Below are positions 48,174-56,698 of a stretch of DNA of 64,000 nt, one piece after another. A program made the translations under genes and the position numbers. The stretch lies in contig NZ_STGG01000052.1 of assembly GCF_005222695.1 (NCBI RefSeq), forward strand, positions 1-64,000. Reading direction: 5' to 3'. The stretch is from Massilia sp. HP4 (GTDB taxonomy: Bacteria; Pseudomonadota; Gammaproteobacteria; Burkholderiales; Burkholderiaceae_D). Each line of letters begins with the position of its first letter. Position 1 is the first letter of the stretch. The notes below the pieces were generated by a model. It did not search any database. It was given only the letters and a program-made list of their open reading frames with translations, and was not told where the DNA came from.

Positions 48174-50537
48174 TTAGAATGCCATGCGCAGGGACATGGC
48201 CACCGTGCGGCCGGGTTCGGTCAGCAGTTCCATATCGCGCCGGTCGCGTGCGACAGACGGCTGCAGGTTGCGGGAGCTGGAGTAATCCCAGTAACGTTTG
48301 TCACCGAGGTTGTAGAAACCGGCATCGAGGCGCACGTTCTGGTTGACCTGCCAGTAGCTGACCAGGTCGAACGTCGCACGGCCCGGTACCCGGAACAGCG
48401 CCGTGGTGGAATCGGTCAGGGGCGGTCCGCCGTTCGTGTAGGCATCCCGGTTGGTCGCCACGGCCTGCTTGCCGGCGACGAAGGTGCCGACCAGGTTCAG
48501 TCCCCATGCCTTCAACGGCGCATCGTAGCCGGCGCCGATGACCGCCTTGCGCGGCAACACGGACTCGAGTGGGACGTCCTTGTCGCCGGCATACTGCGAT
48601 TTGGCGGTGCCGCGACTGATCCCCGCGGCCCAGGTCGTATAGAAGCCCTTCGCGGCCGGACTCCATTGCCCGTGCTCGAGCCGGGAGCTCAGTTCGAAAC
48701 CGTAGATCTTGGCATCGTCGCGATTTTCCGCCTGGTAAATGGTGCCGATGTGCGCTGGCACGTTCGTGAACATGCCAGGATGCAAGGCGCGGGTATAGCG
48801 CGTGTAGGCGATGGAATCGTCGTATTTCGTGTAGAACACCGAGGTCTGCAATGCGATCCCTGGCGCCGGCTTGCCCTTGATGCCGAGTTCGATGGCATCG
48901 CTGGTTTCCTCTTTCAGCCTGCTGTTGCCGACCAGCGCATACTGGTTGCCCACGTTGTAATTGCTGGCAAGGTTCCAGGTGCCGAAGATTTCGTCGACCG
49001 CGGGCGCACGTCCGCTACGCTTGTATTGCGCGTAGGCCAGCAGGTTCGGCATCATGGTGTAGCTCAGGGCGAGACTCGGACTCCAGATGGTATTGCTGGG
49101 GCTGCCGTACATCTTTTCCACGTCGGCTGGGGTCAGGATGCCCGACGCAAAATTGTCGAGGTCACGCATCTTGATCCTGACATAGTCGCCGCGCAGGGCC
49201 GGCGTCAGCACCAAGCGACGCCCGCCAAGGTCGAAGCCGATGTCATCCTGTAAAAAGATACCTGCCCGCTCAGTCGTCGTGTCAGGCTGCGGCTTCATGT
49301 AGCCGACGACATTCCACGGCCGCTCGACGTCCTGCGTCGATGCATTGAAGCCGTAGCTGAGATAGTGCCGGTCCAGCCGCTTCGTGACGACGCTCGATAC
49401 GCCCCAGGTCTTCGTCTTGTTCTCGGAGACATTGCGCACGCTGGCGTTGGTGGCCCGTGTCGTCGTGTCGGTCGTGTCTTCAGTATCGGTGCTCTGGAAA
49501 TACAGTCGCGTATCCGCCTCGTCGACCCAGCTATTGTTCGGCCGCCATTGATGCGTCAACTGCACCGTGTTGCGGGCAGTCTTGCTGTGTTGCTGGGAAT
49601 TTTCGGTGATGAAAGTGCTATTCGTGTCCCAGCCATGGAACGATGTGTCGTTCGTGCGCCGGTAAAAGTCGGCGGACAGCTCAAGCCGGTTGGCGGCATC
49701 GATGCGCAGTGCGCCCTTGAGCAGCAGGGCGTCGGAATCCCAGTCGTTGGGCATGCTGTCGATGATATCGCTATTGTTCTTGGTCGCGTGCCCGTCGCGG
49801 CGCGAGTACGCGACCAGGCCATCCAGGTTGCCGCTGCGGCCTGCCGCAGTCACGCTCTCGTTCCAGGAGCGGTCGGCCGAGTCATAGCCAATCTTGCCGC
49901 CGTAGTACTCGACCTTGCTGCCGCGCAGGTAGTCGTCGGCCGATTTGGTCTTGAAGCTCACCGCCCCGCCAATACCGCCTGCCGAGCGCTTGGCCGAGGT
50001 CGTGCCGAACAGGATGTCGGCCGACGAGAACATTTCGGGATCGATGAAGTCGCGGCCCACGCCGAAGGTATTGGCTCCCACGCGGCTCACATACGGACGG
50101 CCGGTGGCGGCAGGCATTTCAATGCCGTCGATGTCCATGCCGACGCGATTGCCTTCGATGCCGCGGATGTTATAGCCAGTGCTGCCGGACCGGTCGAAGC
50201 TGCTACGATTGCGCGTTGTGCCCGATGCCGTGCCCGGAGCGGACACCAGCGGCTGGTTGCGCACCACGTCTTTCAGATTATTCGCTCGCTCGAGGTCTTC
50301 CCCACTGACCGTCGCCGTGGTCCCTGCTTCGCTCGATGCCTGCCCGACGATGTCGATCTGGGGCATCATTTTCGCGACGCCGGAGGACATATCGGGGGCC
50401 TCCTGGGCAACTGCGGACGTCATGAGCAAGGCGGAAATCGCGCAAGCCAGGACGGCACGTTCTGGAAGCGGGGGCGGACGATGGCGGGCAACCATGCCCC
50501 GCCCGGGGATGGAATCCTGTGCGGCGTATTGATTCAT
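48174..50537 (-). CDS. TonB-dependent receptor, hemoglobin/transferrin/lactoferrin type
   Basis: A 787-residue outer-membrane receptor. After an unusually long N-terminal basic stretch comes a signal segment (RAVLACAISALLMTSAVAQ), then a plug domain (VSGEDLERANNLKDVVRNQPLV; GSTGYNIRGIEGNRVGMDIDGIEMP) and a barrel that ends MSLRMAF. The plug pattern (YNIRGIEGNRVGM, GGIGGAVSFKT) and region YKRSGRAPAVDEIFGTW fit heme/hemoglobin receptors (TIGR01785/01786 class). The heme-binding His was not assigned. A near-perfect Fur box lies 83 bp upstream of the start, so expression is likely iron-repressed. The EF-hand and DUF4198 genes follow. Confidence 0.93.
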   Translation of the reverse strand: MNQYAAQDSIPGRGMVARHRPPPLPERAVLACAISALLMTSAVAQEAPDMSSGVAKMMPQIDIVGQASSEAGTTATVSGEDLERANNLKDVVRNQPLVSAPGTASGTTRNRSSFDRSGSTGYNIRGIEGNRVGMDIDGIEMPAATGRPYVSRVGANTFGVGRDFIDPEMFSSADILFGTTSAKRSAGGIGGAVSFKTKSADDYLRGSKVEYYGGKIGYDSADRSWNESVTAAGRSGNLDGLVAYSRRDGHATKNNSDIIDSMPNDWDSDALLLKGALRIDAANRLELSADFYRRTNDTSFHGWDTNSTFITENSQQHSKTARNTVQLTHQWRPNNSWVDEADTRLYFQSTDTEDTTDTTTRATNASVRNVSENKTKTWGVSSVVTKRLDRHYLSYGFNASTQDVERPWNVVGYMKPQPDTTTERAGIFLQDDIGFDLGGRRLVLTPALRGDYVRIKMRDLDNFASGILTPADVEKMYGSPSNTIWSPSLALSYTMMPNLLAYAQYKRSGRAPAVDEIFGTWNLASNYNVGNQYALVGNSRLKEETSDAIELGIKGKPAPGIALQTSVFYTKYDDSIAYTRYTRALHPGMFTNVPAHIGTIYQAENRDDAKIYGFELSSRLEHGQWSPAAKGFYTTWAAGISRGTAKSQYAGDKDVPLESVLPRKAVIGAGYDAPLKAWGLNLVGTFVAGKQAVATNRDAYTNGGPPLTDSTTALFRVPGRATFDLVSYWQVNQNVRLDAGFYNLGDKRYWDYSSSRNLQPSVARDRRDMELLTEPGRTVAMSLRMAF

Positions 50538-50619
50538 GTGGTCTCTTTCAGGCGAATGAGTAAAAGCGATGTCCTCTCTCTATGGGAGGATTTCTAGATG
50601 CAAAAACAATTATAGTGTG

Positions 50620-50644
50620 AATGAGAATCATTGTCATTCTCATT
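50620..50644. promoter_or_regulatory. Fur box upstream of the TonB receptor gene
   Basis: AATGAGAAT and ATTCTCATT form a perfect 9-bp inverted repeat around a 7-base centre. It fits the Fur consensus (GATAATGATAATCATTATC) closely. Further TTATT-rich sequence follows to about 50660. It lies 83-107 bp upstream of the minus-strand receptor gene. Confidence 0.85.
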
Positions 50645-50820
50645 CGCATTATTATTCTTATTTGAATATCGACATCTTGTGCCTGGTGTGCGCTGGATGC
50701 GAAACCGCCGGCGCTGGGGCCGGCGGTGGAGACACACATGGTTATTCGACCGGGATCGTTAGACTGGCTGTCACGACACGCGGTAATGGAAACGGTGTTA
50801 CCCGCGATTTCCGCGCGTGA

Positions 50821-51459
50821 TTACTTGACCTGCTCCATGGCCTTCTCGGCATTGAAACCATCAAAATTCTCGAACACGGCCATGAATCCGGGAACCGTCG
50901 CCTCGCGCGACCAGTCGCGCTGGAGTTCGCAATATAGCTGCACTCGGCTGATGAGCTTCACCCCCGCCTGCTCCATGCGGCGCAGCGCTGCCTCGTGCGC
51001 CGCCAGCGAAGTGCCGCCGACCGCATCGACCGGCACATAGACCTCGTAGCCTTCCTGGATCGCATCGAGCGCCGGGAAGGTCAGGCAGGCCTCGGTCCAG
51101 AGCGCGGTCATGATGAGCTTCTTGCGGCCGAGCGCCTTGACCGCTTCCTTGAACTCGACGTCTTCCCAGCTGTTGATCGACGTGCGGTCGTAGGTCGGCA
51201 GGTGGCCCAGCACCTCCTGCAATGGCGCGATCGGCGGCTTGTTGCGGCCGGTCGCCACGTTGACCGTCGAATGGATGATCGGAAGGTCGTAGTTCAACGC
51301 TGCTTTCGCGGTGCTCACGATGTTGAACACCAGTTCGTCGCGCGGCATCGAGCGAATCGAAGATACTTGCACCGGCTGGTAGTCGATGATGATCAACGCC
51401 GCATTCGCGGGCGTCAGCAGTTGGTCGGTCTGGGGGTTGCGGATCTTTTCGGTTGCCAT
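50821..51459 (-). CDS. Isochorismatase-family cysteine hydrolase (YcaC-like)
   Basis: A 212-residue alpha/beta hydrolase of the isochorismatase superfamily. The catalytic Asp is Asp26 in ALIIIDYQ and the nucleophile Cys is in ALWTEACLTFPA, with a supporting Lys probably in the GRKKLIMTAL strand region. The cis-peptide region VYVPVDAVGGTSLAAHEAALRRM is typical. The N-terminal PQTDQLLTPANAAL and lengthened C-terminus resemble YcaC-type hydrolases of unknown substrate. It is divergent from a LysR gene that probably controls it; an inverted repeat lies between. Confidence 0.88.
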   Translation of the reverse strand: MATEKIRNPQTDQLLTPANAALIIIDYQPVQVSSIRSMPRDELVFNIVSTAKAALNYDLPIIHSTVNVATGRNKPPIAPLQEVLGHLPTYDRTSINSWEDVEFKEAVKALGRKKLIMTALWTEACLTFPALDAIQEGYEVYVPVDAVGGTSLAAHEAALRRMEQAGVKLISRVQLYCELQRDWSREATVPGFMAVFENFDGFNAEKAMEQVK

Positions 51460-51581
51460 GATTTCCCTGCTGTGGTTGGTAGAAATTGGAAGCCAGGCCG
51501 CTGCAGCGCGCTAGCGGCGGCGACTGGAAATTCATGATAGATGCGTCAACAGGCGAGCAGTAGTCGGCATAAAATGCCATC

Positions 51582-51603
51582 AGTGTTCTATCTGGTGAAC
51601 ACT
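51582..51603. promoter_or_regulatory. Inverted repeat, candidate LysR operator
   Basis: AGTGTTC and GAACACT are perfect inverted repeats separated by eight bases, 123 bp before the isochorismatase start and 158 bp before the LysR start. The spacing suits a dimeric LysR-type regulator. The divergent gap 51460-51760 holds no other gene. Confidence 0.55.
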
Positions 51604-51760
51604 CGATCGACGACCGATGGTCAGCCCGGATCCACCGGAACATCGCCTGTTCCATTTCATGCGACACAGCCCATCGACGATCGATGCTAGTGCGGAAGCG
51701 CCGGCGCCAGTAACCTTGCCTGCGTACGCCAATATCGGTGTTCCGTGTGGAGAACGATTG

Positions 51761-52654
51761 GTGAACGACCTGAATGACCTTTATTACTTCGTAAAAGTGG
51801 TCGACCACGGCGGATTCACCGCAGCAGGCAGGGCATTGAACATGCCCAAGTCAAAGCTCAGCCGTCGGATTGCCAGCCTCGAAGAAGCCTACGGTGTGCG
51901 CCTGCTGCAGCGCTCCACCCGGCACTTTTCCGTGACCGATACCGGCCGCGAGTTCTATGCCCATTGCATCGCGATGCTGGTGGAAGCCCAGGCCGCCATG
52001 GACGTCATGAAGCGCAGTGGCGCTCTGCCGCAAGGCATCGTGCGCATGAGTTGCCCGACCGCCCTGCTGGCCTACCGCGTCGGGGATCTCGTCAGCCAGT
52101 TCATGGCCGACTGCCCGGGCGTGCAGGTGCACCTCGAAGCCACGAATCGCCGGGTCGACGTGCTCGGCGAAGGTTTTGACATCGCCCTGCGCGTGCGGTT
52201 TCCGCCGCTCGAGGACAGCGGCCTGGTGATGCGGGTCTTGTCGGCGAGTCCGCAACGGCTGGTGGCAAGCCCTGGCTTCCTGCGCGGCAGGACGCCGCCG
52301 GTCGATCCGGCCGAGCTGGATGGCTTGTCGAGCCTCGACTGGGGCCCGGCGCGCGACCACCTGTGGGAGCTGGAAGGACCGGACGGCGCCACGGCGCAGA
52401 TCCGGCACCGTCCCCGGTATATCACGGACGATATGACGGCCCTGCGCCAGGCCGCCCTGCGCGGCATCGGCATCGTCCAGCTGCCCTGCATGGTGGTGAG
52501 CGATGAACTGCGTAATGGGAAGCTGGTCGAGATCCTCCCCGGCTGGGCGCCGAAAGGCGGCTTGGTGCATGCGGTCTTTCCTTCGCGGCGTGGGCTGCTG
52601 CCCGCCGTACGCCTGCTGCTCGACTACCTGGCCGCGCACATCCAGCAGGGATGA
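51761..52654 (+). CDS. LysR family transcriptional regulator
   Basis: A 297-residue regulator. The winged helix-turn-helix begins LNDLYYFVKVVDHGGFTAAGRALNMPKSKLSRRIASLEE (pattern given in part) at residues 4-45, followed by the linker helix and a periplasmic-binding-like effector domain. GTG 51761 is preferred: GGAG lies eight bases upstream and it starts directly at the helix-turn-helix; TTG 51758 is an alternative. A longer frame to 51617 is not protein-like. It is divergently arranged with the isochorismatase gene, the usual layout for a regulator and its target. Confidence 0.92.
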   Translation: MNDLNDLYYFVKVVDHGGFTAAGRALNMPKSKLSRRIASLEEAYGVRLLQRSTRHFSVTDTGREFYAHCIAMLVEAQAAMDVMKRSGALPQGIVRMSCPTALLAYRVGDLVSQFMADCPGVQVHLEATNRRVDVLGEGFDIALRVRFPPLEDSGLVMRVLSASPQRLVASPGFLRGRTPPVDPAELDGLSSLDWGPARDHLWELEGPDGATAQIRHRPRYITDDMTALRQAALRGIGIVQLPCMVVSDELRNGKLVEILPGWAPKGGLVHAVFPSRRGLLPAVRLLLDYLAAHIQQG

Positions 52655-52676
52655 CGTTCGCAACGCCCCATCTGCA

Positions 52677-54290
52677 TCAGATACGGTGGGCCGCCTTGAT
52701 CATCTCCGCCGCCCGTTCGCCGATCACCACGCACGGCGCCATCGTGTTCCCGGTCGTAATACGCGGCATGATCGAAGCATCGGCGATGCGCAGGTTCGGC
52801 ACGCCATACACTTCGAGCTTCGCATTCACCACCGACATCTCGTCGCGCCCCATCTTGGCGGTGCACGACTGGTGCCAGTAGGTGACCGCGCCGTTGCGCA
52901 GATAGCGTTCCAGCTCGTCGTCGCCCAGGGTGCCGGGCATGGCCTCGCGCTTGACGATGCCCCTGAACGCGGCCGCGTTGCCCAATTCGCGGCACATGCG
53001 CACGCTGGCCTTGGCCGCTTCCAGGTCGTCCGGATCGGACAGGGTATTGGCGCGGATGATCATCGCGTCGCCCACGTCCGGTCCGGACAGCAGCAGCTGG
53101 CCGCGGCTCTTCGGATGCGCCAGCCCGGCGAACATCGTCCAGCCATGTTCGGGCACGCCGCGCGCCGCATTCTCTGCGCTCGGCACCGGGAACTCGACCT
53201 GGCAATGCAGCATGTCCGGCGCGTCGAGCGATGGATCGCTCTTCCAGTACAAGGTCGCTTCCGAACCGCCATTGCCGACTTCCTGCGGCGCGCTGTATTC
53301 CCAGATGCAGCCGAAGGACACGTGGTCCTGGTGGTTCTGGCCGACGCCGGGCAGGTGCTGGCGCACCGGGATGCCGTGGCGCGCCAGCTCGCTCGCGGGG
53401 CCGATCCCCGACTGCATCAGTACCTTGGGCGTGTTGACTGCGCCCAGCGACAGCACCACCTCGCGCCCGGCCATGAACTGGCGCGGCTGCCCATCCAGGA
53501 TGACGTCGACACCGACCACCCGCTCGCCGTCGAACAGCAGCTTCGATACCAGCGCATCCGTCAGCACCGTGAGGTTCGGCTGGGCCATGCGCGGATACGT
53601 ATAGGAACGGAACACCGACAGCCGCTTGCCGTCGCGGATGCGCAGGTCGTTGATCGCGGCGCCGCCGTCGCCTTCCATCATCGCGCCATTCGGGCTGTCG
53701 AAGGTCGGCACGCCGATCGAACGCGCCGCTTCGAGCATCAGGGTCGCGGTCGGTTTCGGGTCGCGCGCCGGGGCGACATAGGCGGGCCCGCCCTGCCCGC
53801 GGCGAGTCGGATCGGCCGGTCCATGCCAGTCCTCGATGCGGCGGTAGATGGCGAGCACCGACGCATAGTTCCAGGCGTCGTCGCCCGCTTCGGCGGCGAA
53901 ATGGTTCCAGTCGGCGCGGTGGCCGCGCGCCCACACCATCACGTTGATGCTCGAGCCGCCGCCCAGCACCCTGCCCATGTTCATGGGGATCGCGCGGCCG
54001 TTCAGGTGCGCGTTCGGTTCGGCCATGAAGGCCCAGTCGCGCTCCGTGCCCAGGTTCAGCGGCCATTGCGCCGGCTCGATGACGCTGGCCACCTCGTCGC
54101 TGCCGCCCGCCTCGAGCAGCAGCACCGTCACCTCGGGATTCTCGGCCAGCCGGGCCGCCACCACCGAGCCTGCGGAGCCTGCGCCGCACACGATGAAATC
54201 GTAGCGCGCCTGCAGCGCCTCGCGCCGGGTGAGCTGGTTGCGCTGGACCGCTTCGGCGAACGCGCGTTCATGGATATTCGTACTGTTCAT
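52677..54290 (-). CDS. GMC family FAD-dependent oxidoreductase (choline-dehydrogenase-like)
   Basis: A 537-residue flavoprotein that oxidises an alcohol. The FAD loop is FIVCGAGSAGSVVAARL, followed by the second GMC signature VLGGGSSINVMVWARGHRADWNHFA, and LSLGAVNTPKVLMQSGIGPA. The C-terminus has the catalytic pair NGAVTYWHQSCTAKMG and PNLRIADASIMPRITTGNTMAPCVVIGERAA. The start is uncertain: ATG 54290 (used here) lacks a clear ribosome-binding site, and ATG 54362 would add 24 residues. The substrate is not evident. It is convergent with LysR and divergent from the next gene. Confidence 0.9.
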   Translation of the reverse strand: MNSTNIHERAFAEAVQRNQLTRREALQARYDFIVCGAGSAGSVVAARLAENPEVTVLLLEAGGSDEVASVIEPAQWPLNLGTERDWAFMAEPNAHLNGRAIPMNMGRVLGGGSSINVMVWARGHRADWNHFAAEAGDDAWNYASVLAIYRRIEDWHGPADPTRRGQGGPAYVAPARDPKPTATLMLEAARSIGVPTFDSPNGAMMEGDGGAAINDLRIRDGKRLSVFRSYTYPRMAQPNLTVLTDALVSKLLFDGERVVGVDVILDGQPRQFMAGREVVLSLGAVNTPKVLMQSGIGPASELARHGIPVRQHLPGVGQNHQDHVSFGCIWEYSAPQEVGNGGSEATLYWKSDPSLDAPDMLHCQVEFPVPSAENAARGVPEHGWTMFAGLAHPKSRGQLLLSGPDVGDAMIIRANTLSDPDDLEAAKASVRMCRELGNAAAFRGIVKREAMPGTLGDDELERYLRNGAVTYWHQSCTAKMGRDEMSVVNAKLEVYGVPNLRIADASIMPRITTGNTMAPCVVIGERAAEMIKAAHRI

Positions 54291-54388
54291 ATTGAAGTTC
54301 ACTTCGATTGTGTAAGGAAAGCGCCCGGCCCGGGTCGGCGTTCGTGGCGCGGCGAATGGCATCGTTCCATCTCGATGCGTCTTTCCGA

Positions 54389-54417
54389 TTATATCGATTC
54401 TGACGTTTATATCGATT
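54389..54417. repeat. Two 11-bp direct repeats, 18-bp period, upstream of the GMC gene
   Basis: TTATATCGATT occurs at 54389-54399 and 54407-54417. Each copy holds the palindrome ATCGAT. The stretch is AT-rich in an otherwise GC-rich gap and sits between the divergent GMC and HEATH-protein genes. On the minus strand a TATAAT-like box falls inside the first copy. A second short repeat, CGTGATGG, occurs twice just beyond it. An operator or promoter is likely. Confidence 0.45.
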
Positions 54418-54540
54418 TGAATCCGTGATGGTTTATCATTGGATTTCGTGATGGATGGCGCTGCATCCGGATACCGTCGCCACGCGTACCTCTCATCAGG
54501 CGCCATGTAATACGGACCGACTACCTACAAGGAGACAACA

Positions 54541-55473
54541 ATGAGATCGACACTCACAGGCCTGGTGCTGGGCACCGTGCTGGCCTTCGCCGGCCTGGCG
54601 CCGCCCGCCGCCCACGGCGCAGCGCCACCCATATCCCTGGCGAGCCGGATCGCGCCACCCGACCGCGCGGTCATCGAGCGTTTCGAGGCCGCCGGCATGC
54701 GCGACATCCGCCCGCATGTCCTGACGCCGGCCGAGCTGGCGCAAGTCGAGCAGGCGCTGGCCCGGCTGCCGGCGCTGCACCGGCGCGTGCTGGACACGCA
54801 TTTGCGGCACCTGAGCTTCGTCGACGGCGTGCCCGGCCAGGGCACGGCGCTGACCTCCCAGGTCGGCGACAGCGCGCGGTTCGACATCACCTTGCGTGCC
54901 AGCGCGCTGCACGAAACGCTGGCACACTTCCTGACCACCAAGGAGCGGCGCCTGTTCGAGGCCGACGCATCCGGCCACACGGTGACCATCGAGGCCGACG
55001 GCGCCGATGCGCTCACTTATCTGCTGCTGCACGAGGCAACCCACGTCCTCGATATGCCGATGAAGCTCACCGAGCGGCAGGGCAATGCCTTCGGCGACGG
55101 GATCTGGCTGGCGCCCATGGCGCAAGGCCGCATCCCGCTGGCCCCTGGGCTGGCCGCATCGCCGGCCGCCGCGACCAGGTTCCGCGGCGCCGGCCCGATT
55201 GCCGCCAGCCACGCGCGCACCCACTACGATGCGCTCGCGCAGACACCCTTCGTCAGCTTCTACGCCACGGCAGCGCCAGGCGAAGACCTGGCCGAACTCA
55301 TGGCCTGGCATGTGATCTCGCGGCGCCACGGCCATACGCTGTCGATCGCCGTGCACGATGCCGATGGCGTGCTGCTCGAGCGCTACCAACCGATGCGCTT
55401 CCCGGCGGTCGAGGCGCGCCTGCCGCTGGTCGAGCGGCTGCTCGGCCAGGCCGAGCCGGGCGGCGCCGCCTGA
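54541..55473 (+). CDS. Secreted protein with HExxH motif, putative metallopeptidase
   Basis: A 310-residue protein I do not recognise. It has a signal peptide (LVLGTVLAFAGLAPPAAHG). A zinc-binding HEATH motif lies at residues 164-168 (LLLHEATHVLDMPM), and EDLAELMAWHVISRRHGH about 80 residues later could provide the third ligand, as in gluzincins. The preceding text PALHRRVLDTHLRHLSFVDGV is similar in style to peptidases acting on small substrates. It is divergent from the GMC gene and 48 bp before the HTH-GAF gene. RBS AAGGAGA lies six bases before ATG 54541. Confidence 0.65.
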   Translation: MRSTLTGLVLGTVLAFAGLAPPAAHGAAPPISLASRIAPPDRAVIERFEAAGMRDIRPHVLTPAELAQVEQALARLPALHRRVLDTHLRHLSFVDGVPGQGTALTSQVGDSARFDITLRASALHETLAHFLTTKERRLFEADASGHTVTIEADGADALTYLLLHEATHVLDMPMKLTERQGNAFGDGIWLAPMAQGRIPLAPGLAASPAAATRFRGAGPIAASHARTHYDALAQTPFVSFYATAAPGEDLAELMAWHVISRRHGHTLSIAVHDADGVLLERYQPMRFPAVEARLPLVERLLGQAEPGGAA

Positions 55474-55521
55474 GCGGCGCGCGCGCCACGCGCCCTGCCC
55501 GCTTCCGATATAGTGTCGCCA

Positions 55522-56610
55522 ATGAACAGACCGATCCTCACGACGCCGCAGGCGGCAAAAATCCTCGGCGTCTCTTCGCGCACGGCGCAGCTCTGGATCG
55601 AGAGCGGCGTCATCCCGTCCTGGAAGACGCCCGGCGGCCACCGCCGCATGTTCGAGTCCGACGTGCTCGCGGCCCTGGCCGCCAACGACGACGCCCGCCC
55701 GGCCAGCCGCCGGGTGCTGGTGCTGGCGCCGGGCCGCGACCATGCCGGCTGGGAGAGCGCGCTGGCCGCGCTCGACCTCGAAGAAGTCGCCTGCACCGAC
55801 AATCCGGTCGCCGCGGCGGTAGCACTCGGGGCGAGCGTGCCCGAGGTGTTCGTGGTGCAGGTCGGCCATCCCGCCGACCTGGGGCCCGAATTCCTGTCCA
55901 CCCTGTACCGGATGCCGGTCCTGAACCGGTTGCAGATCGTGATCGCCACCCGCCTGTCGGCCGGCACCGTCGCTTCCATCGTCGGCCCGGGCCTGCCCTA
56001 CAAGCACGTCCAGCTGGGCGAAGCGCCCGAACTGCTTACGCCCGAGCTGGTGCGGCATACGGCGCTGGCGCGGCTGGCGCTGCAGCCCCTGCCGCCGGCC
56101 TTGCTCGACGCCCCGTTCCCGATCCGCGCCGACGAAGCCCGGCGCCTGGCGGCGGTCCACCGCGCCGCCATCCTGGACAGCGCGCCGGAGACGGCGATGG
56201 ACAATATCGTGCAGCTGGCCGCCCTGGGCCTGGCCGCGCCAGTGGCCCTGGTCACGGTGCTGGACGAAGACCGCCAATGGTTCAAGGCGCGGGTTGGCCT
56301 GGACATGGAAGCCACCCCGCGCAGCTGGGCCTTCTGCAACTACACGCTGATGGGGCCGGGCGTGTGCGAGTTGTCGCACCTGGACCGCGATCCGCGCTTC
56401 GCCGACAACCCCGCGGTCGCGGGCGCGCCGCATTTTCGCTATTACGCCGGCGCCCCGATCGTTGACGACCAGGGTTTCCCACTCGGCTCCCTGTGCGTGA
56501 TCGATACCCGGCCGCGCACGCTCGACCCGGCCCAGGTGCAGATCCTGAGCCGGCTGGCCGCGCAGGCGTCGTCGGAACTCGCCCGCCGCGGCCGGGCGCG
56601 ATCGCGCTGA
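55522..56610 (+). CDS. HTH (MerR/excisionase-type) and GAF domain regulator
   Basis: A 362-residue protein. The N-terminal 60 residues form an excisionase/MerR-type winged helix (LTTPQAAKILGVSSRTAQLWIESGVIPSWKTPGGHRRM, given in part). A central receiver-like region (about 65-200; ASRRVLVLAPGRDHAGW, PEVFVVQVGHPADLGPEF) follows, and a GAF domain (about 210-362; LVTVLDEDRQWFKARVGLDME, FCNYTLMGPGVCELSHLDRDPRFADN, FRYYAGAPI, LGSLCVID) ends it. It should be a sequence-specific regulator with a small-molecule or redox input. It lies immediately before the FecR-sensor-kinase operon facing the T6SS genes. ATG 55522 opens the HTH. Confidence 0.8.
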   Translation: MNRPILTTPQAAKILGVSSRTAQLWIESGVIPSWKTPGGHRRMFESDVLAALAANDDARPASRRVLVLAPGRDHAGWESALAALDLEEVACTDNPVAAAVALGASVPEVFVVQVGHPADLGPEFLSTLYRMPVLNRLQIVIATRLSAGTVASIVGPGLPYKHVQLGEAPELLTPELVRHTALARLALQPLPPALLDAPFPIRADEARRLAAVHRAAILDSAPETAMDNIVQLAALGLAAPVALVTVLDEDRQWFKARVGLDMEATPRSWAFCNYTLMGPGVCELSHLDRDPRFADNPAVAGAPHFRYYAGAPIVDDQGFPLGSLCVIDTRPRTLDPAQVQILSRLAAQASSELARRGRARSR

Positions 56611-56698
56611 CGGCCGGCCCGGCGCGCGCACTGCACGCCGGGTGCATCCAGGCGCGCCCGGCGCGCGTAAGTCGAGGTAGCCCACCACTACCCGACCC

